From Candidatus Peregrinibacteria bacterium CG10_big_fil_rev_8_21_14_0_10_36_19 (GTDB taxonomy: Bacteria; Patescibacteriota; Gracilibacteria; UBA1369; LOWO2-01-FULL-3), in NCBI GenBank assembly GCA_002772535.1, contig PFDP01000014.1, positions 1 through 64,000 of the forward strand: a stretch of 64,000 nucleotides of DNA, given 5' to 3'. Positions 15,004 to 24,676 of this stretch are shown here, piece by piece (the first letter of the stretch is position 1; each line of letters opens with the position of its first letter). The position numbers were made by a program, and so were the translations under genes. The notes beneath the pieces are model-generated. The model did no database searches and was not told the DNA's origin. It saw only the letters and a program-made list of their open reading frames with translations.

Positions 15004-15841
15004 TAATTAGTTCAGGGACATCACGCACATCCACCAGAAAAACCAATTCTGTAAACTCTTTTGCAGTAATTGCCTTATCGTTTCTATCGGCAAAATCTTT
15101 AATCATTTTTATTAATTGAACAACATTAGCCTTTTCAGTGTGTTTAAGATGTTTTTCCTTCACCATATCTGCAGCATTTTTAAGCATCCAATCCCCAACA
15201 ACAAGCTTTAACTTACTTTTAAGACCACCCAAGTCCAAAGCCGAATTAAACAGCTTATTTAGTGGGTAATTAGCAAAACGAGGTTGACCTAAAAGTGCAG
15301 CCAATCTTTTTTCAAACTCCACCTTATTGCTACCCTCACGCATCTTAAGTAGCGTTTCTACAACAACCCCAGACATTGCCTTTAAATCTTCTTTTTCACA
15401 CTTTACATCATCGTTTTTTGTATGTAAAACAATGGCAGTAAAACCTCTTTGCGCCTTTTGTTTAGTTTCTGTATCAAGTGCTTCATATACGCTTTTACCC
15501 AATAGAAAATCATCTAAATCTGCCTCAGCAGTTTCAGTATCCTTAGCAGGGGAGTTGTTAACTTCAAATTCTTTAGCAACCGTTTCAACGGCCTTTTCAT
15601 TAACTTCACTTACTGCCTCCGAAGCCTCATTTGTAGCCTCCTCTTTTTCCTTCTCAATCCACCCCATCTCAGAGGCAAAAGTTTTCATAGCAAGTAGCCA
15701 TCTTTCAAAAACACCTCGCTTCTTAGTTTTACCCTCCTCAAGTTTATCAAAAGCTTTTGTGGCAGCTGTAAGGACTAGAGTACTATTTTTCAGTGAGTCC
15801 GGCACCATTCCGCCTAGTTTTGATAACATTTCGTTTAGCAT
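14981..15841 (-). CDS. Helical protein of unknown function, 286 aa
   Basis: No family is recognised. The N-terminal ~75 residues carry LTAATKAFDKLEEGKTKKRG and a Trp-containing segment (RWLLAMKTFASEMGWIEKE), followed by an acidic linker rich in Glu, Ala and Val (about 75-105). The rest is a compact helical region with an alternating hydrophobic pattern. No signal peptide or membrane segment is seen. It starts 17 bp after the 1397-aa gene and overlaps the 81-aa gene. The opening MLNEMLSKLGGMVPDSLKN resembles the ELLGVDSLPESLKN opening of the 293-aa protein, hinting that the two share an N-terminal module. Confidence 0.8.
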   Translation of the reverse strand: MLNEMLSKLGGMVPDSLKNSTLVLTAATKAFDKLEEGKTKKRGVFERWLLAMKTFASEMGWIEKEKEEATNEASEAVSEVNEKAVETVAKEFEVNNSPAKDTETAEADLDDFLLGKSVYEALDTETKQKAQRGFTAIVLHTKNDDVKCEKEDLKAMSGVVVETLLKMREGSNKVEFEKRLAALLGQPRFANYPLNKLFNSALDLGGLKSKLKLVVGDWMLKNAADMVKEKHLKHTEKANVVQLIKMIKDFADRNDKAITAKEFTELVFLVDVRDVPELINVLYGKK

Positions 15842-15858
15842 ATTAAAGTTTACATAGA

Positions 15859-18800
15859 TTATTCACCCAATTCTTCAAAAAGATCATCCACCTCTTTTTT
15901 TGTTTTAGTGGTGGTAGTAGATGGGGTTGTATCATCAATTTTTTCTAATACTTTTTTCTTAACGTTTTCTTCGGTTTCAGCTTCTTGAGCATTTTCTTCG
16001 GCATTTTCTTCAGATGCATTTGCCTTTCTATAGTTTGAAATTTGTTGAACAATCAAACCACTACCATACCATAAGGCAGCGACAACAATTACATCACCCG
16101 CAAGCCTTCTCCATTTTTGACTCTTGAGAATTTCAACAGAAGCAGCAATGTTCACATTTCCAGTGCCTTCAATAAATGATTTTAATTTAGAGAGACTAGA
16201 CTTTATATTTGCAAGTTCCGTAGACGGGGCGGATAAAGGAGTATATTCAGACGTTAGTCTATTAACATCCTTATCCGCAGTTTCCAATTCTTGCTTCACC
16301 TTTTCATATTTCTTCTCAATAGCAGCAAAATTGCCTTTATCTGTAGATATTGATTGTCTTAATTTGAGAAGTTCAATTTGAGCTTTGGCATCATAATTTT
16401 TGGGATCAGTAGGTAAATTAGATTCCATGTCTTTAGAGGCATCATATTTAGCCTTTGCAGAGTTATACTCACCCTCTAAAGTTTCAAAGCTTGCTTTTAA
16501 TGCATCTCGCTTTGCAATTGCTGCATCAAGCTCAGCCCTTTTTCCAGCAGAGGCATCTACACCTCTTGATTTTTTAATAGCCTCAGTAGCATCATTTCTC
16601 GCTTTTGTTGCATTCTCAAGGTCTGTGCGGGCTGTATTTAAAGCCGCTTCAGCAGTAGTATATTCCGTTTCAGCTGTGCTATAATCTCTAGAAAATTGAG
16701 ATAATTTCCCGTCTGCCTCTAAAAACAATCTATTAATTGCGTCGTACTCTGTTTGCAATTTTGCAATATTTGATAGTGTTTTAGCCAAATCACTATTCTT
16801 ACTACTCATTAAATTTTCCAAATTCGGATGAGCTGCCTCTAGTTTTTCAATTTTTTTCTTTAAATCACCAACTTCAATTTTCAAATCTTCTTTCATTTCC
16901 AGATTTTCTTCTGTTGTATCGCTACCTAGAGATTCCAGTTGTGCAAGTCGTCTCTCAGAATCTGACAAGCTACTTCTTAAATTCTGATATTCTACATAAT
17001 TTGGATTAAGTAGTTCGTTCTTAATTTGATCTTTCTTAGCATTTGCTTCATCAAGCTTTTTTGAAACTTTATCCAATCTCGTTTTAGCTGAATTCTTTTC
17101 AGCGGTAGCAGTGTCTTTAGCTTTTCTTGCTGTTTCTTTAGCCCTTTTATGTTCTTTCAAATTTTCAATGGCTTGAGTTAAATTCCTCCTAGAATTTTCA
17201 AAATTTTCAAATACACTTTCGTCAACACCCACAGCTCTTGCCTTAGATTTTCTAAATTCTTGAATTGAATTTCTTAAAGCAGTTAAATGAATTTCAAGAT
17301 TCGTAGTGTGATCTCTCATTTCATCCACTTCACCAAGTTTTGCAAAATTGTCTAAATTATTTAGTAAAGCACGTTCATAACGATTTTTACCAAGCCTCAA
17401 ATCTGCAAGTTCAGGTTCCTCTGCAATTAATTTATCAATCTCTCTCGCAACAGAAACTACAATATCTTTAGCCCTTAAGTACATTTCTCTAATTTTTCCT
17501 CTACGAGAAATTGATTCTTTTGGATCTTCATTGCCTCTAATTTTTTCAGTAGCTCTTAAGTACATTTCTCTAATTTTTCCTCTACGAGAAATTGATTCTT
17601 TTGGATCTTCATTGCCTCTAATTTTTTCAGTATTACGAGCCCTTGCAACAAGATTATCTAATACTGCAACAGGCTTACCAGGAAGGCGGTTCCATTTATT
17701 CGCCCAGATATTTAAATTATCGGAAACGGAAGTATCTTCAGCACCGTTAGGATCATTTTTAGCCAATGACCTGTTTATTAAACCAATACCAAGCTTCAAT
17801 ATTGCAGCTTTCACTTTACCAAGTGCAAAACCTGCAGCATCAATAGGATTTACACCCCTCATAGAAAGCTCTGAACCAGTTCTTTTTAGTACATATGATC
17901 CCGTTAAAATTGGTACAATTAATTTCAAAGCAAGATTGGTACCATCTACCCAAGCCATACTTGGATTATCCCAATACTCAGCCGCTTTGATCATTACATC
18001 ATCAGAGCTAACTCCAAGAAATTCAAAAGCAAAAACCTCTGATGGATAAAGCATTATTGCCGAAAGTATTCCGGCAACTTTTTTATTTCTCAAAAGAGCA
18101 TCAGATATTTCAGAGGCCTTAATACCAAGACTCTTCATTCTTGGATCATTTGCTATACGTTCAGTAAGAATGCGGGTCAATTTTTCAATATTTTTCTTTG
18201 TTCCCAGTCTGGCAATCGAAGGCATCTTAGCCAAGATATCCATTAGAATTTCTCCTTTATTTGGTATGTTAGACTTAGTAACAGCCTCAGATAATGATTT
18301 GAACTCCTTTAAGCTCAGATTTATTGTGTCTTTATTTTTTGATATATCCTCAAGTTTTTCTAGATCAGACATAGCCTCTTTAAAGAAGCTGCCACCCTTA
18401 TTCAATTTCTCCTTCGCAACCCCTTCAGATTGTTCTGATCTCTGTGCCACACCATCAAGTTCAACTTTACTCTTTATAGAATTTCTCATTTTTCCAATTG
18501 TCTCAACCGCTTCTCTTGCAGCCGGTAAAACAATTCTTTTGCCGGCAAATGTTGCAACTCCTTTGCTAATATGTAAAGCACCTACAGTTATAAGAACATG
18601 TAATAACTCTCTATCACTAATAAATAAATTGAGCTCCTTATGTGCCCAAGAATTTTCCATGGCAGTTACCGCCAGCATAGTAGCAAGCTCAGCACTCCCA
18701 TGTGCAGCAAGGCTACCAATTTTGGCAATTAGTGGGTGGTTTATAGCAGTTATAGGAAACCTACTTTTCAAAGCTTCACACACTTTAGTAGCTGTTCCGG

Positions 18801-20052
18801 AACCAAATTTAAATGCACCTAAAACGGCAGCATTATGAAGAGCGGCATTAATAAAATCCTGTCCAGTCATTTTATAAACATCTCCACTCAAAACAGAACT
18901 AGTTGCAGTAAAAATTGAAGTTTCCAGAGCAAAACCGGAAGCCTTCGCTCCAGCCATTACTATATCTCCCCATGCTCCAATAGATTTCAGTGCTCTTTCT
19001 CCATTTTTTCCATACCCAACATAAAGCCCCACTTTGGAAAGCTTATCACCATACTTAATAGCATTACTCGCTACAATTCGGCTAACTACAGATCTCACTA
19101 TTCCTCCAACAGCTCCTGAAGCCAATATTAACGGAGCATTAGCCACCAATTCATCAACGATCATATCTGTGGTTGAATCAGAAAAATCGTGTTCATTTAT
19201 ACCAATAACTCTTTTATATGAATCCAGAATTTGAGCATCAACCCTATTATTACTTCTGAAATTATTTATATTGCCTTGTGCGACTGCAAAATTCTTCATT
19301 CTCAAAGCCAACTCTTCTTTTGAAGATTCCAAATACAAATTATATCTAATGTTAAATTCTTCATCACTAAGATCTTTCCCAGACTCTCTTAGCTTTTTTC
19401 TAAACTCAGATTTAATTTGAGATTCTTGTGAAGAAAATTCTTTATCCACTAGCCTATGAGCTCTTTCCTCTATAGCTTTACCAATTGAGCTAGTGTCTAA
19501 AATTTTTCTATATCTATCAAAATCATCTTTAAAATAATAATCCTCTACAAAGCTGCGCGCCTGCTCGTAACCTCTAAATTTACGCATCATATCAACCGCA
19601 ATGCGAGATTGTAAATCGGCAACAGATTCATTTGAAGAATCATACAATAGGGTATTCATTCCCAATTCCTCTAAATCCTTCTTCTGTAAATCACTAAACA
19701 TGTCCACAACCTTCTTTCCGCCTAAAATAGCTTTTTCAGCACCTTCAAGTGCCTTAAGTAAGTTTTCAATCCTGCCAATCAACGCCACTTTTTTAACACT
19801 TGAACTATAAAATCTACTCAACCACTCTCCAGTAGATTTTTTATTAGTAATGTCATCAAGCTTAGCTTCAAGAGTATTTCTCAAAAAAGCAACTTGCCTC
19901 ATTCTATTCAGTTCAGCTTTTGTAGGCTGCTTCATGGATTCTTTTCCAATTGCCCTCAATAGATTTTTTACAACAGCATCATTCATCTTGCTAAGCTCCT
20001 GCAGCGAAGGGTTAGCATATGATTGTTCTAATTTTTCATTTAATCCGTCCAT
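15859..20052 (-). CDS. Very large membrane-associated coiled-coil protein, 1397 aa
   Basis: No family is recognised. Residues 1-300 are charged and helical. About 310-520 contains Ala/Gly-rich hydrophobic stretches (APLILASGAVGGIVRSVV, LLHVLITVGALHISKG) that may be buried helices or membrane contacts. An exact 27-residue tandem duplication lies near 806-860. About 880-1310 is a long coiled coil of Lys/Glu/Ala/Leu heptads, as in tethering or tape-measure-like proteins. One clear membrane span (VIVVAALWYGSGLIVQQI) lies near 1320-1338, followed by an acidic tail of about 60 residues. The topology suggests an inner-membrane-anchored rod. No Shine-Dalgarno: a (TTTA)n tract precedes the ATG. Confidence 0.9.
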   Translation of the reverse strand: MDGLNEKLEQSYANPSLQELSKMNDAVVKNLLRAIGKESMKQPTKAELNRMRQVAFLRNTLEAKLDDITNKKSTGEWLSRFYSSSVKKVALIGRIENLLKALEGAEKAILGGKKVVDMFSDLQKKDLEELGMNTLLYDSSNESVADLQSRIAVDMMRKFRGYEQARSFVEDYYFKDDFDRYRKILDTSSIGKAIEERAHRLVDKEFSSQESQIKSEFRKKLRESGKDLSDEEFNIRYNLYLESSKEELALRMKNFAVAQGNINNFRSNNRVDAQILDSYKRVIGINEHDFSDSTTDMIVDELVANAPLILASGAVGGIVRSVVSRIVASNAIKYGDKLSKVGLYVGYGKNGERALKSIGAWGDIVMAGAKASGFALETSIFTATSSVLSGDVYKMTGQDFINAALHNAAVLGAFKFGSGTATKVCEALKSRFPITAINHPLIAKIGSLAAHGSAELATMLAVTAMENSWAHKELNLFISDRELLHVLITVGALHISKGVATFAGKRIVLPAAREAVETIGKMRNSIKSKVELDGVAQRSEQSEGVAKEKLNKGGSFFKEAMSDLEKLEDISKNKDTINLSLKEFKSLSEAVTKSNIPNKGEILMDILAKMPSIARLGTKKNIEKLTRILTERIANDPRMKSLGIKASEISDALLRNKKVAGILSAIMLYPSEVFAFEFLGVSSDDVMIKAAEYWDNPSMAWVDGTNLALKLIVPILTGSYVLKRTGSELSMRGVNPIDAAGFALGKVKAAILKLGIGLINRSLAKNDPNGAEDTSVSDNLNIWANKWNRLPGKPVAVLDNLVARARNTEKIRGNEDPKESISRRGKIREMYLRATEKIRGNEDPKESISRRGKIREMYLRAKDIVVSVAREIDKLIAEEPELADLRLGKNRYERALLNNLDNFAKLGEVDEMRDHTTNLEIHLTALRNSIQEFRKSKARAVGVDESVFENFENSRRNLTQAIENLKEHKRAKETARKAKDTATAEKNSAKTRLDKVSKKLDEANAKKDQIKNELLNPNYVEYQNLRSSLSDSERRLAQLESLGSDTTEENLEMKEDLKIEVGDLKKKIEKLEAAHPNLENLMSSKNSDLAKTLSNIAKLQTEYDAINRLFLEADGKLSQFSRDYSTAETEYTTAEAALNTARTDLENATKARNDATEAIKKSRGVDASAGKRAELDAAIAKRDALKASFETLEGEYNSAKAKYDASKDMESNLPTDPKNYDAKAQIELLKLRQSISTDKGNFAAIEKKYEKVKQELETADKDVNRLTSEYTPLSAPSTELANIKSSLSKLKSFIEGTGNVNIAASVEILKSQKWRRLAGDVIVVAALWYGSGLIVQQISNYRKANASEENAEENAQEAETEENVKKKVLEKIDDTTPSTTTTKTKKEVDDLFEELGE
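17474..17635. repeat. In-frame tandem duplication, 2 x 81 bp
   Basis: Segments 17474-17554 and 17555-17635 are identical over their first 78 bp and differ only in the last 3. Each encodes 27 residues, including EKIRGNEDPKESISRRGK. Near identity at the DNA level means a recent event or a collapsed or expanded assembly. Confidence 0.95.
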
Positions 20053-20057
20053 ATTTG

Positions 20058-20085
20058 TTTATTTATTTATTTATTTATTTATTTT
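20058..20085. repeat. Tetranucleotide tract (TTTA)6
   Basis: Six perfect ATTT units plus flanking T residues span the stop codon of the 293-aa gene and the whole 18-bp gap before the ATG of the 1397-aa gene. Unit gain or loss would change the upstream gene's C-terminus and the spacing between the genes, so it could vary expression by slippage. Confidence 0.9.
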
Positions 20086-20952
20086 GATTTTTAGCCTTTT
20101 CAGCCTTCTCTCTCTCTCTTTCTCTTCTAACTTCTTCATCTCTTTAAGATAATGATAAGAAGCCCTTTCCGACTGATCTTTATAATAATCAGATTTTTCC
20201 ATTGCTTCTTTGTATTCTTTTGACTTCTTATCTATAACTTCTCCCAATTCTTTATATCTTTCAGGGAGCTCTAGATGAGACTCAAAAACTGATCTTTCTT
20301 TATTTAAAACATCAAGATCCTTTTTATACTTACTTTGTAAAGCTTTAAGACCCTTAAGCCTCTCAATTCTATCCTTTAACACAGAAATTTTCGGCTTCAA
20401 CCTTTTAATTCCATCCTCTGCATTTCTTCTTTTCTCCATTATTGAATCTCTTTCCTTCTTGGCTCTTTCTATATCAGTACTAAGTTCATCAGCAATTCCA
20501 TGCCAAATAAAATGATTCCTAATATGTTTTTTAAAAAGCAATGCGAAATATCTAATTCTATCTGCAGCCTTAGCCGCTGTATACAACTCATACTCCTTCT
20601 TTTTCCTAACCTTGAAATCTGCATCAGACTCTCCAGGCTTTTGAACTGCCTCTGGAATGTCAGGTTCACCTTTACTAATTAAAACATCAAATCCTTCCCA
20701 AAAAGAATCCCATGCAGCAGCAAATCCGCTACCCTTACCAAAGTTTTCTTTGGCCAGTCTTTTTAAGCTTTCTTCTGCACTAGCAACTCCATCCTTTAAT
20801 GTCTTAGCTGCCGCTTCAGAAGACTCCTTCAAGTATTCTTTTGCAGACTCTTTGATGGACTCTTTTATAGCATTTTTTAGCGACTCAGGCAGTGAATCAA
20901 CTCCTAAAAGCTCCGTAAGCTTTGATTCAAAATTTTCACTTCCTTCAGGCAT
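20071..20952 (-). CDS. Coiled-coil protein of unknown function, 293 aa
   Basis: No family is recognised. The start is placed at ATG 20952, 1 bp after the upstream stop; the frame is open to TTG 20970. An N-terminal module (ELLGVDSLPESLKNAIKESI) is followed by amphipathic helices, then a Trp/Phe-rich segment (GFAAAWDSFWEGFDVL) and a coiled coil over the C-terminal half (about 155-290). The last residues KIKINK are encoded by the (TTTA)n tract. No signal peptide or membrane span is seen. Tight linkage to its neighbours suggests the five products work together. Confidence 0.8.
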   Translation of the reverse strand: MPEGSENFESKLTELLGVDSLPESLKNAIKESIKESAKEYLKESSEAAAKTLKDGVASAEESLKRLAKENFGKGSGFAAAWDSFWEGFDVLISKGEPDIPEAVQKPGESDADFKVRKKKEYELYTAAKAADRIRYFALLFKKHIRNHFIWHGIADELSTDIERAKKERDSIMEKRRNAEDGIKRLKPKISVLKDRIERLKGLKALQSKYKKDLDVLNKERSVFESHLELPERYKELGEVIDKKSKEYKEAMEKSDYYKDQSERASYHYLKEMKKLEEKERERRLKRLKIKINK

Positions 20953-20953
20953 C

Positions 20954-23900
20954 TTAAAAAAAGTTAACAATTTTATACTTCAAAACTTCCCACTGAGTTT
21001 CAACATCTATCCCCGGAAAACATCTTTCATCAGCCAAAATTGCTTTACCGATAGTTTCAAATTGAGTTTTCATAAATGTATCTTGCTCAACTTTCAGTTT
21101 CATTTTAGTCATTTTTTTACAGTCGCTGGTCTTTTGGAAAACCCTGACATCTTTAAGATATTCCTCAATAGCTTCTCTATTTCCTCCTTCAACTTCAAAC
21201 AAAGTATCCCTCAACTCATCAAGTTTTTTATCATAAAGCTTTTTTAATGAGGCAAGTCCAAGTGGGGGAACGTCCTCTAGAGGTTCAATACCTTTGATTT
21301 GTCTTCTATCAGAATTAACCCATTCGTCGTATCTCATTAAATTTGCATCCGGACTATTCAAAATCTCATCACGCAAATATCTAAGATAACCGGCCTTCAA
21401 AAATGGTTCTTTATCTTTCGCTTTATCAGATCCGGCAATTGCTATAGCAGTAGCCTTATTTAAATCATCTCCTTCTACATCAGATGCATAATCAGCAAAT
21501 CTCTTCATAGACCTTAATTTGTCAGTTCTACCTCCATGCATTATTTCGCTACCTTCACCATATTTGGCTCTCAAAGCAGCATCTAAAGACATAAGTGCTT
21601 GTGCATAACGATCACTTACACCAGCTTTAAATATTGGCTCAAGTACATCTTGTGCAAACTTTTCCGGAGTCCAGTGATCACCGGTTCTCTTAAAAGTTTC
21701 ATTCTGTGTCGCCATTTTTTGAGCAACTTTTTCTAGAGAATCTAAAGCAGATTTAAGCTTCGCACTTTGGATCTTTTCAGCATCTTCAAAAGTTGCAGCT
21801 TCAGAAAGTCTTCCACTAAAAGTGGCCAACATTTCAGCTTTTTTAAACTCTAAAATATAGTTTACATAGTATTCTTTCACACTTCCGTCCATGAAATCAG
21901 CATTTAAACCAGCCAGCCAGTTGTTAGACTGAGCGCCAGTTACAAATTTCTTCGCACTTTCCCCGGCATTGATAATAAAACTTTCCGGAGCATCTTCTAC
22001 AAGTCTCCTTAGATTTGTAAAAGTCCTATTTACTCTCTCATTTTCATTAAAACTTTCAGCATATTCACTTCTAAATTCATTACTCTTAAGTAAATCAGCC
22101 TGCGCTTCTTTAGTTATTGAGAATTTACTAGTGGCTTTATCAAAAGACACTTCCACATCTTTTCCAACAATTTTTACAAGGAACTTAGGCTCCTCTAAAT
22201 CCTTTTGGAAAGTTATAAGACCTTTTCTAGCCAATGGAGCTAAAATAGCCATATCTCTTTGTGAAGAAAGTCTATTAATTAAAGTTTTAGCATTTAAGCT
22301 ATCAATAACACCTTCTTTACTTGCAGTTACATCAACATTATCTCCTTCAATATTTACAGACATCATTCCGTTTTCCCTAGGAACAACCATAACATTAACA
22401 GTTCTTTCAGGAATGTTATACCTCTTATTTTCCTTTAGAGTTACTGTTGAAGTCCAATTTTTTCCATCAAATACCGGTGGTGTGAAAACTAATCCACCAT
22501 CACCATTCTCAATCATTTTATTTTTAACCTTATCAGAAAGCTTTCTAATAGCCTCATCTGCTTTTACAGCAGTGTAAAGACCTTTTTCCGCAGGTACTTC
22601 CGTTAAGAAGCCAGTACCGGGTTGAGTTTTTCCACCATAGTTTTCTTTCAAGTAAATTCTATAGTTGTCGCCATTTTCCACGAACATTACAGGCATACCC
22701 ATAAAGTAACCAGGATAATGTCCAGCTTCACCGGCTTCAACTCTAATATTTGCATTTTTACCTTCAAAAGCAGCATCAAGAGCTTTTTGAGCATCTTCAA
22801 CACCCGCCTTGCTAAGCATTCCTTTTTCACGGACACTATTTGTATATTTAGAAACTCCAAAGCTTAAATGTCTAAGTTTAGCCAACTTTCTCGCCCCAGA
22901 AGAGGTGATTGCTTGCTCGTAAGTCATTCCTAAGTAAGGAGAGCTTGGATCAACTTGCAATGTTTTTTGATAAACAGTTGGCGCAGCTTTAGCTATAAGA
23001 TAAAGCTGTCTTCCAAGTTTAATAACTTCTCTCTGTTTAGCACTATAACTCAAATTCACATTACCTGTGTTGTCATCAAGTCCTTTTTCACCAATTCCCT
23101 TATCAAATGGTCCAACCTCAGCTGCAACCGGGAAAATATCGGCAAAATTTACAGGATCAATATATTGAATCCCATCTTTATCGCTTTTCTTAAACAAATC
23201 ATGCAATTTAAGTAGATTTACTTCAGAAGAACGTAATAGAATTTCGGAATCAATTTCTTTACCTTTAAACTCAGGATCATTATCTATAAGCTTTTTAAAT
23301 CCCTCAAGAGGAGTACCTTTAACTTCGGCATTTTTATCTTTTAGTCCTGTCATTTTCAAAACATCGTATCCAGCATTCTTTAAGAAAGAATGTCCTACAT
23401 AAGCCGCAGCAACATAAGCAAAATATTTAGTCATAGAGCCTTCCGCATTGCCTGAGCCTATAACTCCTAATTTAGTTAAACTCTTCCAAATTGCCCAAAC
23501 ACCAACCGCATACATACCAGCAGTTGCGTAATCTCTATCCTGAATAGCCTTTTTAAATTTATCTACATTTGCACTTACAAAATCAGTAACTTTGTGTGCA
23601 ATAGGATCAGAATCCAAAGCTTGTTGTTTTTCAAGCGTTGCCAGTTGCTTCGATTTTAAAACAAGAATTTGACCTCTAAGATTTTGCAACTCTTTAAATG
23701 CTTCAAAAAACTGAGCACCTTCGGCACTCAAACCTTGCAATTCTTTCGCGTGACTAGCTGGATTTATAAACCAAGCCCTCTGAACATCATTAGATAAATG
23801 CTTATTTTTAGCAGGATCAACACCATTTTTGAGTCTAGAAAATACAGTTTGATACATTGGGTCGTTCACAGGTAGACCAACGCTTGCACATTCCTTTGCC

Positions 23901-24538
23901 GCAGCAATTACACCATCTGGTGTTGTAATATTCCAAGCATCTGGATTAACACTCAAATCGTCTTCCACATGGGGATTAAGAGATAAAGAGTCAATCATAA
24001 ATGGATTGCTCAATTCAAGATTTTTACTGAAAACTGCAGGCGCAAGAGGTGGAATCTCAGGAATTCTAACAGTCTCAATGCTAATCATTTGTTTTAATCT
24101 ATCCCTTTTTCCTGCTCCAGAAGGATTTAATTCAGATCTCATAGCATCAAGCTCCTCATATGCTTGGTTTACCATAGTAGCAGAAGGCATTTTCTCATCT
24201 GCAATTGTAAAAAGTAAATCTTCAAATTTTTGAGACCTTTTTTTAGCAGCCAGAAGCACTAATTCTTTCGAAATTGGCCTTGGCATCCCTTTAAGAGCGC
24301 TCAACACTTTTGTTTCTAACTCAGCCCATTTCCAAGCAATATACTCATAACTACGAGTTTTTTCAGCTTTTCCGGCAAATTTTGCATCTAAATCATTAGT
24401 AACATCTACAGCATCATCACCCTTAAGAGGATTCTTTAAATACTCTGAATATGGATTGTTTTTATAGTCATTCGCCGCTCTCTCAAGGGCAAAACTTGGG
24501 TTTTCTCCTCCGGTATTATTTGTATTTTTGTTATTCAT
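20954..24538 (-). CDS. Very large protein of unknown function, 1194 aa, first gene of operon
   Basis: No family is recognised. The N-terminal ~320 residues are soluble and helical. Around residues 335-390 two hydrophobic stretches (GMYAVGVWAIWKSL and YFAYVAAAYVGHSFL) may be membrane helices or a hydrophobic hairpin. After that the protein alternates helical regions with beta-rich parts (FMGMPVMFVENGDNYRIYLK, MVVPRENGMMSVNIEGD). A similar GMPV- and Y-rich motif appears in the aminotransferase-like protein at 4300-5940 (IMGMPVGPY), perhaps by chance. It has its own promoter with 17-bp spacing and leads the five-gene set. Confidence 0.9.
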   Translation of the reverse strand: MNNKNTNNTGGENPSFALERAANDYKNNPYSEYLKNPLKGDDAVDVTNDLDAKFAGKAEKTRSYEYIAWKWAELETKVLSALKGMPRPISKELVLLAAKKRSQKFEDLLFTIADEKMPSATMVNQAYEELDAMRSELNPSGAGKRDRLKQMISIETVRIPEIPPLAPAVFSKNLELSNPFMIDSLSLNPHVEDDLSVNPDAWNITTPDGVIAAAKECASVGLPVNDPMYQTVFSRLKNGVDPAKNKHLSNDVQRAWFINPASHAKELQGLSAEGAQFFEAFKELQNLRGQILVLKSKQLATLEKQQALDSDPIAHKVTDFVSANVDKFKKAIQDRDYATAGMYAVGVWAIWKSLTKLGVIGSGNAEGSMTKYFAYVAAAYVGHSFLKNAGYDVLKMTGLKDKNAEVKGTPLEGFKKLIDNDPEFKGKEIDSEILLRSSEVNLLKLHDLFKKSDKDGIQYIDPVNFADIFPVAAEVGPFDKGIGEKGLDDNTGNVNLSYSAKQREVIKLGRQLYLIAKAAPTVYQKTLQVDPSSPYLGMTYEQAITSSGARKLAKLRHLSFGVSKYTNSVREKGMLSKAGVEDAQKALDAAFEGKNANIRVEAGEAGHYPGYFMGMPVMFVENGDNYRIYLKENYGGKTQPGTGFLTEVPAEKGLYTAVKADEAIRKLSDKVKNKMIENGDGGLVFTPPVFDGKNWTSTVTLKENKRYNIPERTVNVMVVPRENGMMSVNIEGDNVDVTASKEGVIDSLNAKTLINRLSSQRDMAILAPLARKGLITFQKDLEEPKFLVKIVGKDVEVSFDKATSKFSITKEAQADLLKSNEFRSEYAESFNENERVNRTFTNLRRLVEDAPESFIINAGESAKKFVTGAQSNNWLAGLNADFMDGSVKEYYVNYILEFKKAEMLATFSGRLSEAATFEDAEKIQSAKLKSALDSLEKVAQKMATQNETFKRTGDHWTPEKFAQDVLEPIFKAGVSDRYAQALMSLDAALRAKYGEGSEIMHGGRTDKLRSMKRFADYASDVEGDDLNKATAIAIAGSDKAKDKEPFLKAGYLRYLRDEILNSPDANLMRYDEWVNSDRRQIKGIEPLEDVPPLGLASLKKLYDKKLDELRDTLFEVEGGNREAIEEYLKDVRVFQKTSDCKKMTKMKLKVEQDTFMKTQFETIGKAILADERCFPGIDVETQWEVLKYKIVNFF

Positions 24539-24569
24539 TTTGTTTAAGCAAGAATAAAATTATCATACT

Positions 24570-24598
24570 ATTATATCAAAAAACGGACAAAAAGACAA
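24570..24598 (-). promoter_or_regulatory. Promoter of the 24538-14758 operon
   Basis: On the minus strand, TTGTCT (24598-24593) and TATAAT (24575-24570) are 17 bp apart. The leader is about 25 nt. No other convincing promoter is seen until the small RNA promoter, so the five genes probably form one transcript of about 9.8 kb. Confidence 0.7.
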
Positions 24599-24620
24599 TA
24601 GCTTAAGGCAACTTTTAGTC

Positions 24621-24649
24621 TTGTACCAAAAAGTCAAAACAGTTAAGAT
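24621..24649 (+). promoter_or_regulatory. Promoter of tig
   Basis: TTGTAC (24621-24626) and TAAGAT (24644-24649) are 17 bp apart, 27 bp before the ATG, divergent from the operon promoter at 24570-24598. Confidence 0.5.
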
Positions 24650-24676
24650 TTGCGAAAAGTCAAGTAACCCTAAATC

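Noticed and set aside
15327-24233. Many plus-strand open frames of 60-220 aa opposite the giant-protein operon
   Set aside because: They are antisense to long minus-strand frames, have low-complexity Ser/Phe/Leu composition expected from reverse-complemented Lys/Glu-rich genes, and show no family features.
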